DNA of 64,000 nt from Dactylorhiza incarnata (taxonomy: Eukaryota; Streptophyta; Magnoliopsida; Asparagales; Orchidaceae), in contig JAWHQI010000024.1 in the NCBI GenBank assembly GCA_033032865.1, forward strand, positions 248,001 through 312,000, read 5' to 3'. The notes below the pieces were generated by a model, which did not search any database, was not told the origin of the DNA, and saw only the letters and a program-made list of their open reading frames with translations. A program made the translations under genes and the position numbers. Below, in pieces: positions 1-9,469 of this stretch. The stretch's first letter is position 1. Each line of letters opens with the position of its first letter.

Positions 1-254
1 CGACCCATTGGCGAGTTCTTGACTCGCTCGCCTCCTCGCGAGCATTCGGCGGGTTCTTGACTCACTCGCCTCCCCGCGAGCATTCGGCGGGTTCCTGACT
101 CGCTCGCCTCCTTGCGAGCATTCGGCGGGCCTCTGGCTCGCTCGCCTTCTTGAGAACATTCGGCGGGCCTCTGGCTCGCTCGCGTTCTTGCGAATCAACC
201 CGGCTCGCTTCGCTTTTGTTTGCCTATCCTCTAGGTGAATATCGGGGTTGTTCA
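1..254 (-). repeat. Element A 3' LTR, truncated by window start
   Basis: The segment aligns with 13757-14009, the far end of the A 5' LTR. It contains five copies of a roughly 38-bp tandem unit (about 9-198) built on ctcgcctc and cgcgagcattcggcggg. On the minus strand the LTR begins TGAACAACC at 254, matching TGTACAACC at 14009. The rest of the LTR lies beyond the window. Confidence 0.85.
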
Positions 255-268
255 CAATCCCCGCTCTT
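255..268 (-). other. Polypurine tract of element A
   Basis: On the minus strand the sequence just before the 3' LTR reads gaagagcggggattg, a purine-rich tract of the kind that primes plus-strand DNA synthesis. Almost the same tract precedes the 3' LTRs of B (ending 26852) and E (ending 32965), which ties the three elements together. Confidence 0.7.
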
Positions 269-370
269 CGCGAGGCTCTTTAGGCTCGCGAATAACCATC
301 CAACCCTTGATATTCGCCGGCCCCCTCGGTGACGGGGCGAGAATCTTTCGGTGGGTCCCATGCCCACCAC

Positions 371-378
371 TATAAATA
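371..378 (+). promoter_or_regulatory. TATA box of antisense gene aORF2 in element A
   Basis: TATAAATA lies 74 bp before the aORF2 ATG at 452. TATA-like boxes also occur upstream of aORF2 in B (minus, 26737-26730) and E (minus, 32854-32848). Position and repetition support a dedicated antisense promoter. Confidence 0.6.
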
Positions 379-451
379 CCACTCTCCTTGGCCGTCATTC
401 GAACTCTTCATTTTTCTCTATCTTTTCTTATTTGCCGTGGGCCCCAACGTG

Positions 452-1667
452 ATGTCGAAAAAGGACGAGATGTTGGCCCGCCTAAAGGCTTCGCAAGCTG
501 CCCAGAAGGGGAAGACCGCTATCATCGCCTCCTGGAATTCTCCGCGACGCTCCCCACCTCCTCCTTCCCTAAGGACGGCAAAGGTCGTTCGGCGCGCGGC
601 TGGTGGGTGAGAGTCTTCCTCTTCTCCGCGCTCTCCGGATGACGGGCGCGCCTCGCAGGTATTGTCGCCAAGCTCGCTTATTTGATGTTCTTCTTTTTCA
701 TCCTTATTTATCACGTTCGCAGAATGATCCTCCGGACGAGAGCGAATCGGGAAGGCCAAACACGGAGATCCCTCTCTCCTCCACGGGTTGGGGTGGCGTT
801 CTTCTTGCGGATACGAGGGCCATTGGTCGACAGGACTCGCCTTCGCAACGAGGTGAGCGGCTTACCTCGTTTTCCCTCACGTTCCTTGACTCGCTAAGTC
901 GTGCTTACTTTTTCATGCAGTGTCCTCTCTCGCGCCCCCGGAAGATCAAGTTTTTCCTCCGGCGAACTCGCCCGTCATGCCGAATCAAACCATCCCAACT
1001 CCCGGATTCGGCTTATCGGGTCAGAGGAGCCCAGGAGTGACGTTGATTGCCGAGTCTGGACCTGGCTCCAGACCCGCGCTCGCCTCCGGTCTGGGTAAGG
1101 CCTTCACCCCTGCCTTTATTGAAGCATTCTGAGGCCAGCCGGGCACCTCCAGCCAGCGGCCCAGTACTCGAATTCCCCCACTAGGTTAGGCTATCGCCAT
1201 TGAGCGTTGTTTTTCACTTTGTCGCTGATTACTACTTCACAGGTGACCCGACGACCCCTCTCTCCGAGTCAGAGTCTGGAGCGCTGGAGATATCTCCACC
1301 CCCCTTGCCGAGCCAGGTTGCTGACTTTCTGGGGGATCCCAGCGATCCGGAGCGAATGAAGAGGCGGGTCACAGAGATATTCCAGAAACATACCGCACTG
1401 CTGAGGGATCTACACGAGCAGAATCGGCTGGACCGGCTCGCCAATGAAGAAAGGTTCGCCGCGATGGAGGACGCGAACGCGCGCGTTCTCGCTGAGATAC
1501 GGCCGACCGATCATGGTGACGCGACCTGCCCCGGGGTGTATATTGCTCATATCGATGATTACATGTGGCTGACGAGCCAGGCGAACCAGTCACTCCGCGA
1601 GTATCACTAGCCACGAGTCCCCCCTCGCTCTGGTGTCCGGGGTCGCGGTTGCTGGAAGTGGTTGTGA
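452..1667 (+). pseudogene. Antisense gene aORF2 of element A (four exons, three nonsense codons)
   Basis: Runs opposite to gag-pol. The model has exons 452-658, 723-852, 921-1184 and 1243-1667, with GT-AG introns of 58-68 bp and phases that join in frame to about 341 codons. In-frame stops are TGA 608-610, TGA 1130-1132 and TAG 1608-1610; the B copy reads through the second and third in the same frame and has a different stop at codon 5. The protein starts MSKKDEMLARLKAS, has a Pro/Ser-rich middle, then a charged, probably coiled-coil segment (around EIFQKHTALLRDLHEQ), and a conserved tail after CPGVYIAHIDD. I recognise no domain, so function is unknown. A TATA box sits at 371-378. The conserved splice sites and frame between A and B suggest it was a real gene in an ancestor. 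Confidence 0.6.
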
Positions 1668-2049
1668 TATTGAGGATCTCCGTATTGCTTTATTGTTTTT
1701 CTTCCCCCCTCCTCTTCAATAGGAGGGGCCGCGAACAATTTTTATGAGTCTGTAATAACAATACTTTGACTCGCTTGCGAGCCTCTTATTTTTCTATTTT
1801 TTATTTCGTTCTTTCACCCTGCTTGGTTCGCTCTTGCGTGAATTACATCTCTTTTACTCGCACTCGCACACCTCCCTTGCTTTTTCCCTTATGATTCATT
1901 ATTTGGTGTTAGCTCGCCAATGGAGAAACGCTTTTGACAGGTTGTCGACTCGCACGGAGCGAATTGGATCCCTGGAGGCGGAAGAGTACCGCGTGAATCC
2001 GCTATCCGCAGATATCGACGCTTCGGCTTCTTCCCGCCTTTCTTATTCC
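1668..2049 (+). other. Spacer between antisense genes aORF2 and aORF1 (element A)
   Basis: No open frame of note. The stretch is T-rich and includes likely 3' processing signals for aORF2 (gtctgtaataacaat near 1750), then a GC-richer stretch before the aORF1 TATA box. The equivalent gap in B is 24919-25440. Confidence 0.5.
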
Positions 2050-2057
2050 TATAAATA
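2050..2057 (+). promoter_or_regulatory. TATA box of antisense gene aORF1 in element A
   Basis: TATAAATA followed by gccgacc lies 132 bp before the aORF1 ATG at 2182. The B copy has AATAAATAGCCG at the same relative place (minus, near 25043-25036), and E has TATAAATA at minus 31338-31331. Confidence 0.6.
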
Positions 2058-2181
2058 GCCGACCTTTTTTCCTTTCACCCACCGCATTTACTGTTACTTC
2101 CTCGCGTTCTTTATCCTTCTGTTTCTCTCGCAGATCTAGCTCATCCTCGCGACCTCTGCGATTCAGCGGATCACAGACACC

Positions 2182-4102
2182 ATGGTTGGCGAGGCAGAAA
2201 CTGAGGGGCGAGCCAAGTGTGCCAAGGCCTTCCTCGACGGCATTTTTTACTGTGCCAACCTCACCAAGGAGGAGTACCAGGCCGCCGTAGACCAGTTCAT
2301 CCACTCTGGTTTCGTGGCTCGCTGCCCTACTGATAGGGATACTATCAGCGAACCAGATTTAGACGAGCTCGCGATTTCCGTTGCCCACTTCAAAAACGGG
2401 TTGCGACTCCCACTCTGGACGGAAGTGCGCCAGGTACATTTATTTCTCACCCTGATATCCTTGACTTGCTTTGCGAATGGCGCTTAAACTTTGTCGGCCT
2501 TTCCAGGTTTTCAAGTACTTTGGCATCCTGCCGAGCCAACTAACGCCAAACGCGATCGCGGTGGTGGTCGCGTTTGCCAGTTATCTCAGGGCGGAGAGGA
2601 TCGAGTTCAGCCTGCTCGTCTTCCGCAAGGTCTTCTCGTTCCGCGCGTATAGGGACGGGACGTCCCACTTTGCGAGCCAGCATGTCACCGTCTGCGAGAC
2701 GGTGAATAAATCTCATTATTGGACGCAGAAGTTTGTCCTGGTGAAGGGTCCCTTCGGCAACGTCTCCTATGCCCCTACCCAGCGAGATGAGGCCATCTAC
2801 CGCCCTCCGATCTCGCTAGGGGGTTGTGATGCGGCCCTGTACCAGTTCCTCAAAGGAATGAACTTCGAGGTCGCTTTCCTCCGAGAGCGAGTGGACCTCC
2901 TGCCACCCGTCCTACCGGGAGAAGGTTTGACTCGCACTCGCCAACTTTTCTTACTCCTTCCTTCAATCATCTAACGTTCCCCGTTATCTTCGCAGGAGAA
3001 CGCAAACTCCCCCTCAATCCACCTCATGCGCCTCCCTCTTTCCTTACCTCCGACTCGCTCGCGCGCGTGGCCGTCGAGGCCTGCCGCGACGTCCCGAGTT
3101 CCTCGTCGGGGAAGAAGCGCCCTCTTCCCCTACGTCGGCCCGCCTTGCAGGGGGCGGCGAAGAAGACCAGGAAGACTCCCTCGGCTGCCAAGGCGAAGGG
3201 GGTCGTGGACCTGTCAGAGCCCGATCTCCCCTCTCCTTCTGTTGTGGATCGGGAGCTCGCCCAAGAGGGGGGAGAGCCCAAGGAGACGGCCGCCAGGCCC
3301 AAGCCGTCGAGCCATACTAACTTCGGGCTCGGCATGAAGCTAGTGGATGCGGTAGGCGAGCCGGTTCTCGCGTGGAACCCTGACCAGAACAAGATCGCCT
3401 GCTCCTCTCTGCTCCCTTCCTAGGTAGAGGATGGCAAGGTCGGGGGTGAGGCGTTCGCCCTCGCCTTTGGCCTCTATGGTCGCAAGGATGCCTCCCTCTT
3501 TCGGTCCTTCATGCCGAGGGGGGTCGTGTACAAGGCGATGCGAGCCCAGTTACGGGCGATAGAGCTAACCCACATGGTGGGTCGCCGGTACCTCACGGCG
3601 GATAGGGAGATCAAGGAGCTCAACGTCGAGCTTCAGAAGTCCGCGGATGAAGTCGCGGAGCTTAAGGGGAAAGAGGCCTTGTCAGAGGGCCTCCTCGCCA
3701 GTCTTCAAGGCGGACTGGTAAGTAGTGATCTGCGGAAGTCTTTTCCAGTTCGGCTTCGCTCTCCTCTTGCTAACCCGTCTTTTGCAGGATGCCAAGTCCG
3801 TCAGTCAGCTCCATGCGCGGATTGCTGACTTGGAGCTGGAGAACACTTGCCTCAAGGCCCAGGTCCACGACCTGGCCTCGGCGGTGCTACCTCCCCCTCC
3901 TCCGCTAGCTGGGACTCGCGGTCAGTCGCGGGAAGAGAAGGAAGCCGACCGCAAGAGGTCGATGGAGATCGTGGAGCTCGTCCTCGACATTCTCAAGGGA
4001 GCGGGTATGATCATCCCCGATGCCATGGAGTTCACCGCGGAGGAAGTCGTTCCCGACTTGTTCACACCCATCTCCGAGGCTGAGGGTCGAGAGAGCGATT
4101 GA
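2182..4102 (+). pseudogene. Antisense gene aORF1 of element A ('putative gypsy type transposon' family)
   Basis: Four exons: 2182-2433, 2507-2924, 2996-3717 and 3788-4102. Introns are 70-73 bp, begin GT and end AG, and all phases join, giving 568 residues with one nonsense codon (TAG 3421-3423). B has Trp there (SSLLPSW), so a TGG to TAG change explains it. The first half (around LRLPLWTEVRQVFKYFGI, then VFRKVFSF) matches what I know as the plant family called Transposase (putative) gypsy type (Transposase_28). The middle is low-complexity and basic (GKKRPLPLRRPALQGAAKK). The C-terminal third, from about IELTHMVGRRYLTADREI, looks coiled-coil with an acidic tail. Despite the family name there is no DDE catalytic pattern. 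It lies opposite to gag-pol, and its role in the element is unknown. Confidence 0.72.
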
Positions 4103-4759
4103 AGAGCTGTCTGGCGAGCCGCCTTGATTTTCCTTTTTGTTAATAATGTAAAAGTTTTCCTTTCTTTTTGTTTCCGGCGAGACCGCCGTTGAATTGTAAT
4201 CTTTTTTGAGGAATGAAAGGGAATGTTTTATCAATCTTTTTCTGCGTTATAGTTTTATTTACGATTCGCACGCGATCTTTTCCGTTGTGCCCGCGCGGCC
4301 CCAATCTTTTTAGGTTCGTGTCTGTAGATCTTCGCTCGGCGTTCGCGCTCGCCTCTATTTTATTGGCAGCTTTCCTCGTCGCGTTGTGTCCAGGTCGCTC
4401 TCGCCTACCTTTCTTCTGTGGCGTCATTAGGACTTAGGTTGTAGGGCCTTATCTCTATTCGGGACATTATTCATTGGAGAGCCTTAGGGGAGGGGTCTAC
4501 ATTAGCCTACCTCGTTCGCACTCGCCTCTGGCGAGCCCCCACCGATATCCGCGGTTCGCCGCGAGAACAGACTCCCCCCGGCTCACCTTCCTTATTCGCT
4601 TCGACATCGTTTGTGAGTGGCCTTGTGAGCCGCCGGCTCTATTGCCCTCCCGCGAATGACACTCGTGCGCGAGCGGGCCTCCGGTCTCGCCTCGCCCGGG
4701 TCTTGAGGTTGCTTGCGAGCCAAAATCTCTTGTCATGAGTATCTTGTTTTACTTGCCCG
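4103..4759 (+). other. Non-coding region between aORF1 3' end and the 96-bp minisatellite
   Basis: No supported gene. It starts with a T-rich 3'-UTR-like stretch containing gttaataatgtaaaag, then becomes rich in ctcgcc and gcgag words (about 4500-4720), the same core found in the LTR repeats of this family. Confidence 0.5.
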
Positions 4760-5530
4760 ACCCACTTGCGACTTTGCCAGCCTCTCCAGAGATTAACCTG
4801 GACCCCCCGTCTAGTGAGAGCCTGGGAGCGGAATCGATCTGGGGCATTCCAGCACCAATACTTGTCACCTTGCCAAACTCTCCAGAGATCAACCTGAACC
4901 CCCCGTCTAGTGAGAGCCCGGGAGCGGAATCGATCTGGGGCATTCTAGCACCAATACTTGTCACCTTGCCAGCCTCTCCAGAGATCAACCTGAACCCCCC
5001 GTCTAGTGAGAGCCCGGGAGCGGAATCGATCTGGGGCATTCCAGCACCAATACTTGTCACCTTGCCAGCCTCTCCAGAGATCAACCTGAACCCCCCGTCT
5101 AGTGAGAGCCCGGGAGCGGAATCGATCTGGGGCATTCCAGCACCAATACTTGTCACCTTGTCAGCCTCTCCAAAGATCAACCTGAACCCCCCGTCTAGTG
5201 AGAGCCCGGGAGCGGAATCGATCTGGGGCATTCCAGCACCAATACATGTCACCTTGCCAGCCTCTCCATAAATCAACCTGAACCCCCCGTCTAGTGAGAG
5301 CCCGGGATCGGAATTGATCTGGGGCATTCCAGCACCAATACTTGTCACCTTGCCAGCCTCTCCAGAGATCAACCTGAACCCCCCGTCTAGTGAGAGCCCG
5401 GGAGTGGAATCGATCTGGGGCATTCCAGCACCAATACTTGTCACCTTGCCAGCCTCTCCAGAGATCAACCTGAACCCCCCGTCTAGTGAGAGCCCGGGAG
5501 CGGAATCGATCTGGGGCATTCCAGCATAAG
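4760..5530 (-). repeat. 96-bp minisatellite in element A, about 8 copies
   Basis: Tandem units recur every 96 bp (gagatcaacctg at about 4885, 4981 and 5077) and are nearly identical. Read on the minus strand each unit contains tggaatgcccc, gggctctcactag and gagaggctggcaagg. The array at 21055-22400 in B has the same period and sequence at the equivalent place. Because 96 is a multiple of 3, long frames stay open through it on both strands; I do not regard these as genes. Confidence 0.9.
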
Positions 5531-5703
5531 TACTATTTGAGACCTGCCAACGGATTGCTCCAAAATGCATGTGTTGAGTAGGAAATATGGAAAGTTATCT
5601 ACAAGAAATGACTAAGGATAAAAACTTAATAGATCATCTCCACTCCTGGCACGGCCAAGAGGTACCCTTTCCACATCCCGGAGGTGGTAACCTCCTGACC
5701 TGA

Positions 5704-7792
5704 TCTAAGACCCCAAATCAGAAAATCAGAATTCTGGAATCCAGAGCTGTCGCCGGCGACAGTGGCTGTCCCCCGGCGATAGCGTTCTGTTGAGAAGGTT
5801 CTGTCGTGAGCTGTCGGACGGCGTTGACTGGTCAATGTCGGTTCATTATCGCTGTCGCCAGGGCGACAGCGGCTGTCGCTGGGCGACAGCTCAAAGTTAT
5901 ACTTTGCATTCGAAATCGTGCCCATTGATTGCACTTTGACTTTGGGGGCTGGTTTTGGCTTGAGTGGCTCGGTGGATGCATAGGGTGGCCGAAATCCTCC
6001 TTCCTTCATTATTTCCTTAAGGATTTTAATTTGGAGAGAGAGGGGAGCTTGGAGAAGAAGAAGCCAATAGTAAACCCTAGCTTGGAGCTTGGGTTTGGTG
6101 GAGCTACACTCATCCGATCCCCTCGAAGTTGGTGGCTACGCGTAGAGGAGGGCAAGGCGCTCCTTTCCATCCGTGCCGAAAGTCAAGCCATGGGCTCGAA
6201 GCGGCGTTTAAGGGTAACAAACTTTTCTACCCTCTTTTGGACATGTTCTAGTCCATACCCTTGCATCGTTGAGGCCCCTACCCAAAAGGGTGAGGTCGTG
6301 GCCTCCGACAGATCGATTCGTGTTATCCCCGTCAAATCTTGCATTCATATAGAGTCCATGCGTGAAATGGGCGTAGGAGCGCTGTGTGAAGCCCATCCGA
6401 GACGGTGCATCCGGATTGGTGATACTTTGTGGTATTGTGCGTGCCGGGGGAAAAACTCTGGGTGTTATACTGCTTCGAAGGACTAGAGGGTGCTACTGCA
6501 TGCGCAGCAACGCCCGGGGGTGTGCCCCGGGGAGCACCCGAAGTTAAAAAGCAGAAATGGAGTTCTGTCCAGCTATCGCTGGCGATAGTGACTATCGCCA
6601 GGCGACAGCTCCCCAGAATTGGGTTCTGGTGAATTTGGGTGTTCTGAGGCAGTGGAAGTGCTACTGCATGTGCAGCAATGCCTGGGGGTGTGCCCCGGGA
6701 AGCACCCACAGCTAGAAGCCAAATTGGAAGTTTTGTGCACTGTCGCTGGCGACAGTGAATGTCGCCAGGCGACAGCTTCCCAGACTGAGGTCTGGTGATG
6801 TTGTTGTGCCCACCCGTTGAGGGGACCTGAGGCCGGTGTACCCGACCTGTGGGGGTGTCCTGGTGGATGACTTAGCGGCCCGCGGAGCCGGCTAATTGAG
6901 AATACCTGGGCTGAGGGGACGCCATACCCGCTCTTCGTGTTGTACAACGAGAGCTGTGAACAACGGGCATTTGGCAAACCTAAAACCGCACCATTGCAGC
7001 ACCTGATTAGTAAGTCTCGGACAGCATGTCGGGAGGCAATTGGACAGAGTCTTCGTACTATGTTATGTTCACAATTAAAGCACGGGGAGCCCTGGTATTC
7101 GGGCCGCCGACTTTAGCCTCGAAGGGCAAAGCCATCTAGAGTGGATGGTGGTGGAAGGCGTAGTACACCAAAGAGTGCCTGAGTGCACGAGACGTGGAGG
7201 CCATTCCCACGTTTGTGATGTTGCATATGTAGGAACTGTTGTGGACTTTGCTAGTCGCACTCTTATATATATATATGCTGCTGAGACTGTTTGCAGGGAC
7301 GGTTAGAACTGCCACCCCCTCGAAGGGGTGGGGTCGTTATATTTTTGGTCAGCTTTAGCTGACCGTTGCCCTGTTTTGCCACCGTTTTTGGTGGGCTTGT
7401 TGTACAGGTGCTGGACCGAGCGGGAACATGGCGGGCTGAAGCCCCTGCGCTGCTGCGGCCCTTGAAGGTCTTTTGATGTTCCTTCTGTTTTTCATGCATG
7501 GCCGGCCTGCGCGCCGATGTTGGTAAACTGTAAGGCCGTCGTGCCTCTTTTGTGTTGTAAAACATTTTATTCCAAGTTAATAGAAGTGGACATACCCGAG
7601 TTCGGGTCTTGTGGTTTATAATTCTGTCTCTCTCTCTCTTTTACTTCCGCATAAAATGCTCTGAGTTAGGCTTCGTGGTATAGTGTCGTTGTATATTCAA
7701 TTAAGTGACGTTCCCGTTTATTTTGTAGTATATGGCGTGGGGCCCCGGCCGGACCTTCTGCTATATGCTTCGTAACGGATGGGGGTGTTACA
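5704..7792 (+). mobile_element. Solo LTR (probably Tekay-type chromovirus) inserted in the element A integrase gene
   Basis: Flanked by the 5-bp repeat cctga (5699-5703 and 7793-7797). Comparison with the B copy shows the A integrase reading frame resumes exactly across it: host sequence ends gtgctcagg on one side and resumes with ggaggttaccacctccggg on the other (minus strand). The right end, ggatgggggtgttaca, resembles the end of plant Tekay/Del LTRs (family knowledge). No internal coding region is present, so a solo LTR left by LTR-LTR recombination is most likely. A TA-rich box lies near 7262-7275. The left terminus does not start with TG, so that boundary is less certain. It contains an internal tandem duplication (6480-6800). 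Confidence 0.7.
6480..6800 (+). repeat. Tandem duplication with GCGACAG palindromes inside the solo LTR
   Basis: A unit of about 180 bp occurs twice, each copy starting near gtgctactgcatg (6489 and 6658) and containing ggggtgtgccccggg, cagaa and a Ctgtcgc/gcgacag palindrome. Further palindromes of the same type lie at about 5745-5765 and 5860-5890. Confidence 0.7.
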
Positions 7793-9129
7793 CCTGAGCA
7801 CTTCGCTTACAATGTAAGGTCCTTCCCAATTGGGCTCCAGCTTGCCAACTGCGGCTCCTCTCCCAGCCGCGTCAACCTTCTTTAGCACTAGGTCTCCTTT
7901 CTGAAAGTGTTTTATTCGGATGTCCTTGTCGAAGTATCGGGCCATTCGTCGCTTGATTTCTTCTTGCTGATGGTAGCCTGGTCTCGGAGTTCCTCCACCA
8001 GGTCCAAGGATAGCATTTGTTCCTCGTCATTGGCGACTAGCCACTCTTCGTCCCCTTCACCTGCGGCGGTCACCCTGGGGGTCTTTACTTCGAATTCAAT
8101 GGGGAGGACTGCTTCGGAGCCTTGGGAGAGTTTGAACGGGGTCTCCCCGATGGCGGTGTTAGGGGTAGTCCTCAGGGCCCAGAGAACAGTTGGTAGTTGT
8201 TCTACCCAGTTCCCTCAAAGGTTCTCCACCTTCTTCTTCAGTAGGTTGATGATTATTTTATTTGCCGCTTCTACCTGGCCGTTTCTTCATGGGTGGTGAA
8301 CTGATGCGAACCTGAGGTCAATGCCAAGTTGGGTGCAGAAGCTAACGAATTCCTCACTAGCAAATTGTGGCCCATTGTCCGTAACTATAGCCAGAGGGAG
8401 TCTGTGCCTGCAAATGATCTCTCCCCACACAAAATTCCTTACAACTTGAGACATTACCTTGGCGAGCGCTTTCACTTCGACCCATTTGGAGAAATAATCG
8501 ATCATGACCAGCAAGAACCTTCTTTGGCCGCTAGCTTGTGGGAAAGGGCCGACTAGGTCCAACCCCATATGGCGAAGGGCCAGGGGGCGGTGATGGTTCG
8601 GAGCCTCTGAGCCGGGAGGAGTTGGAGTGGAGCATAGAGTTGGCACTTGGAACACCTTCTTGCGAACTCCGCCGCGTCCTTGCTGAGGGTGGGCCAGAAG
8701 TAGCCTTGCCTCAACACCCTTCCTTCTAGAGTTCTGCTCCCGGAGTGACTCCCACATTTCCTGGAGTGAATTTCTTCCAGGACTCTCGGAACCTCCTCCT
8801 CTGAAACACAACGAGCTAGGAGTCCAGAGAGAGTCTTCCTGTACAGCCCTCCTGCATGCAAAGAGTAATAAGCTGACTTATACCTGAAACGCCGCCTGTC
8901 TATGTCTCCCTCGGGGAATTTTCCTGATGTTAAGAAAGAGATGAAGGGATCCATCCACAAGACCCGCTGATCTACTTCCATCAGCTCTCTTTCCTCGATG
9001 GAGGGCCGGAAGAGTTCTGAAACCGTCCCTCCAGCTCGAGGACCGAACTTGGCTAGGAGGTCCGCGGGAGTGCTCTCTTCCCTTGGCACGTGTTTGATGG
9101 AGAAAGTGTGGAATTGCCCGATGACTCCC

Positions 9130-9460
9130 TTAACCTACTCCAAGTATCGCAGGAGAGTCGGGTCCTTTGCCTCGAACTCTCCCTTGACTTGGCATGCTAC
9201 CACCATGGAGTCCGTCGAGACCTCGACATCTTGCACTCCCAGCTCTTGAGCTAGCCGCAGGCCAGCTATCACTGCTTCGTACTCCGCTTGGTTGTTGGTA
9301 ATTGGGAAATGGATGTTCAGGGCTTGCTCGATTCTTGTCCCCTGAGGACTCACTAGGATGATCCCCCCCCCCCCCCATAGGAGTGCTTTCCCGAGGCACC
9401 ATCCACCAACATCCTCCATGCTACTGGAGGAGGCGGTTCATGTTCACCCACCTCGGTCGT
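9130..9460 (-). pseudogene. pol: Second RNase H domain of element A (Tat-type aRNH)
   Basis: Starts at VDGASGKHSYGG, continues NNQAEYEAVIAGLRLAQELG and STDSMVVACQVKG, giving the Asp-Glu-Asp set of an RNase H fold. It follows the ordinary retroviral RNase H, the arrangement reported for Tat-lineage elements (additional archaeal-type RNase H). A run of about 16 C (9363-9378, encoding Gly) shifts the frame between GASGKHSYGG and ILVSPQGTR. Confidence 0.75.
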
Positions 9461-9469
9461 ATAGTCGGC

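Larger units (their letters stand above)
5612..9110 (-). pseudogene. pol: Element A integrase (split by solo LTR)
   Basis: From high to low coordinates: the integrase N-terminal zinc region with a CSKCQ pair and upstream His residues (about 8640-8760); the catalytic core with LDLVGPF (first Asp), VTDNGPQFA (second Asp) and NGQVEAANK (Glu); and a C-terminal region with FQKGDLVLKKVDAAGRGA. An in-frame stop follows FASVHHP near 8287, and the core is frameshifted relative to the N-terminal part. The frame continues to VLR at 7798, is cut by the 5704-7792 insertion, and resumes at 5698 as SGGYHLRDVERVPLG, ending at the stop 5614-5612. Integrase joins the cDNA to host DNA; this copy cannot. Confidence 0.8.

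Noticed and set aside
2182..4102. aORF1 as a DNA transposase
   Set aside because: The family name includes 'transposase', but no DDE or other catalytic pattern is visible, and the gene lies inside an LTR element without terminal inverted repeats of its own.
4749..5570. 273-residue open frame of 32-residue repeats on the minus strand (and matching plus frames)
   Set aside because: It is a by-product of the 96-bp minisatellite, whose unit is a multiple of 3. Several frames are open at once and there is no splice or start context.
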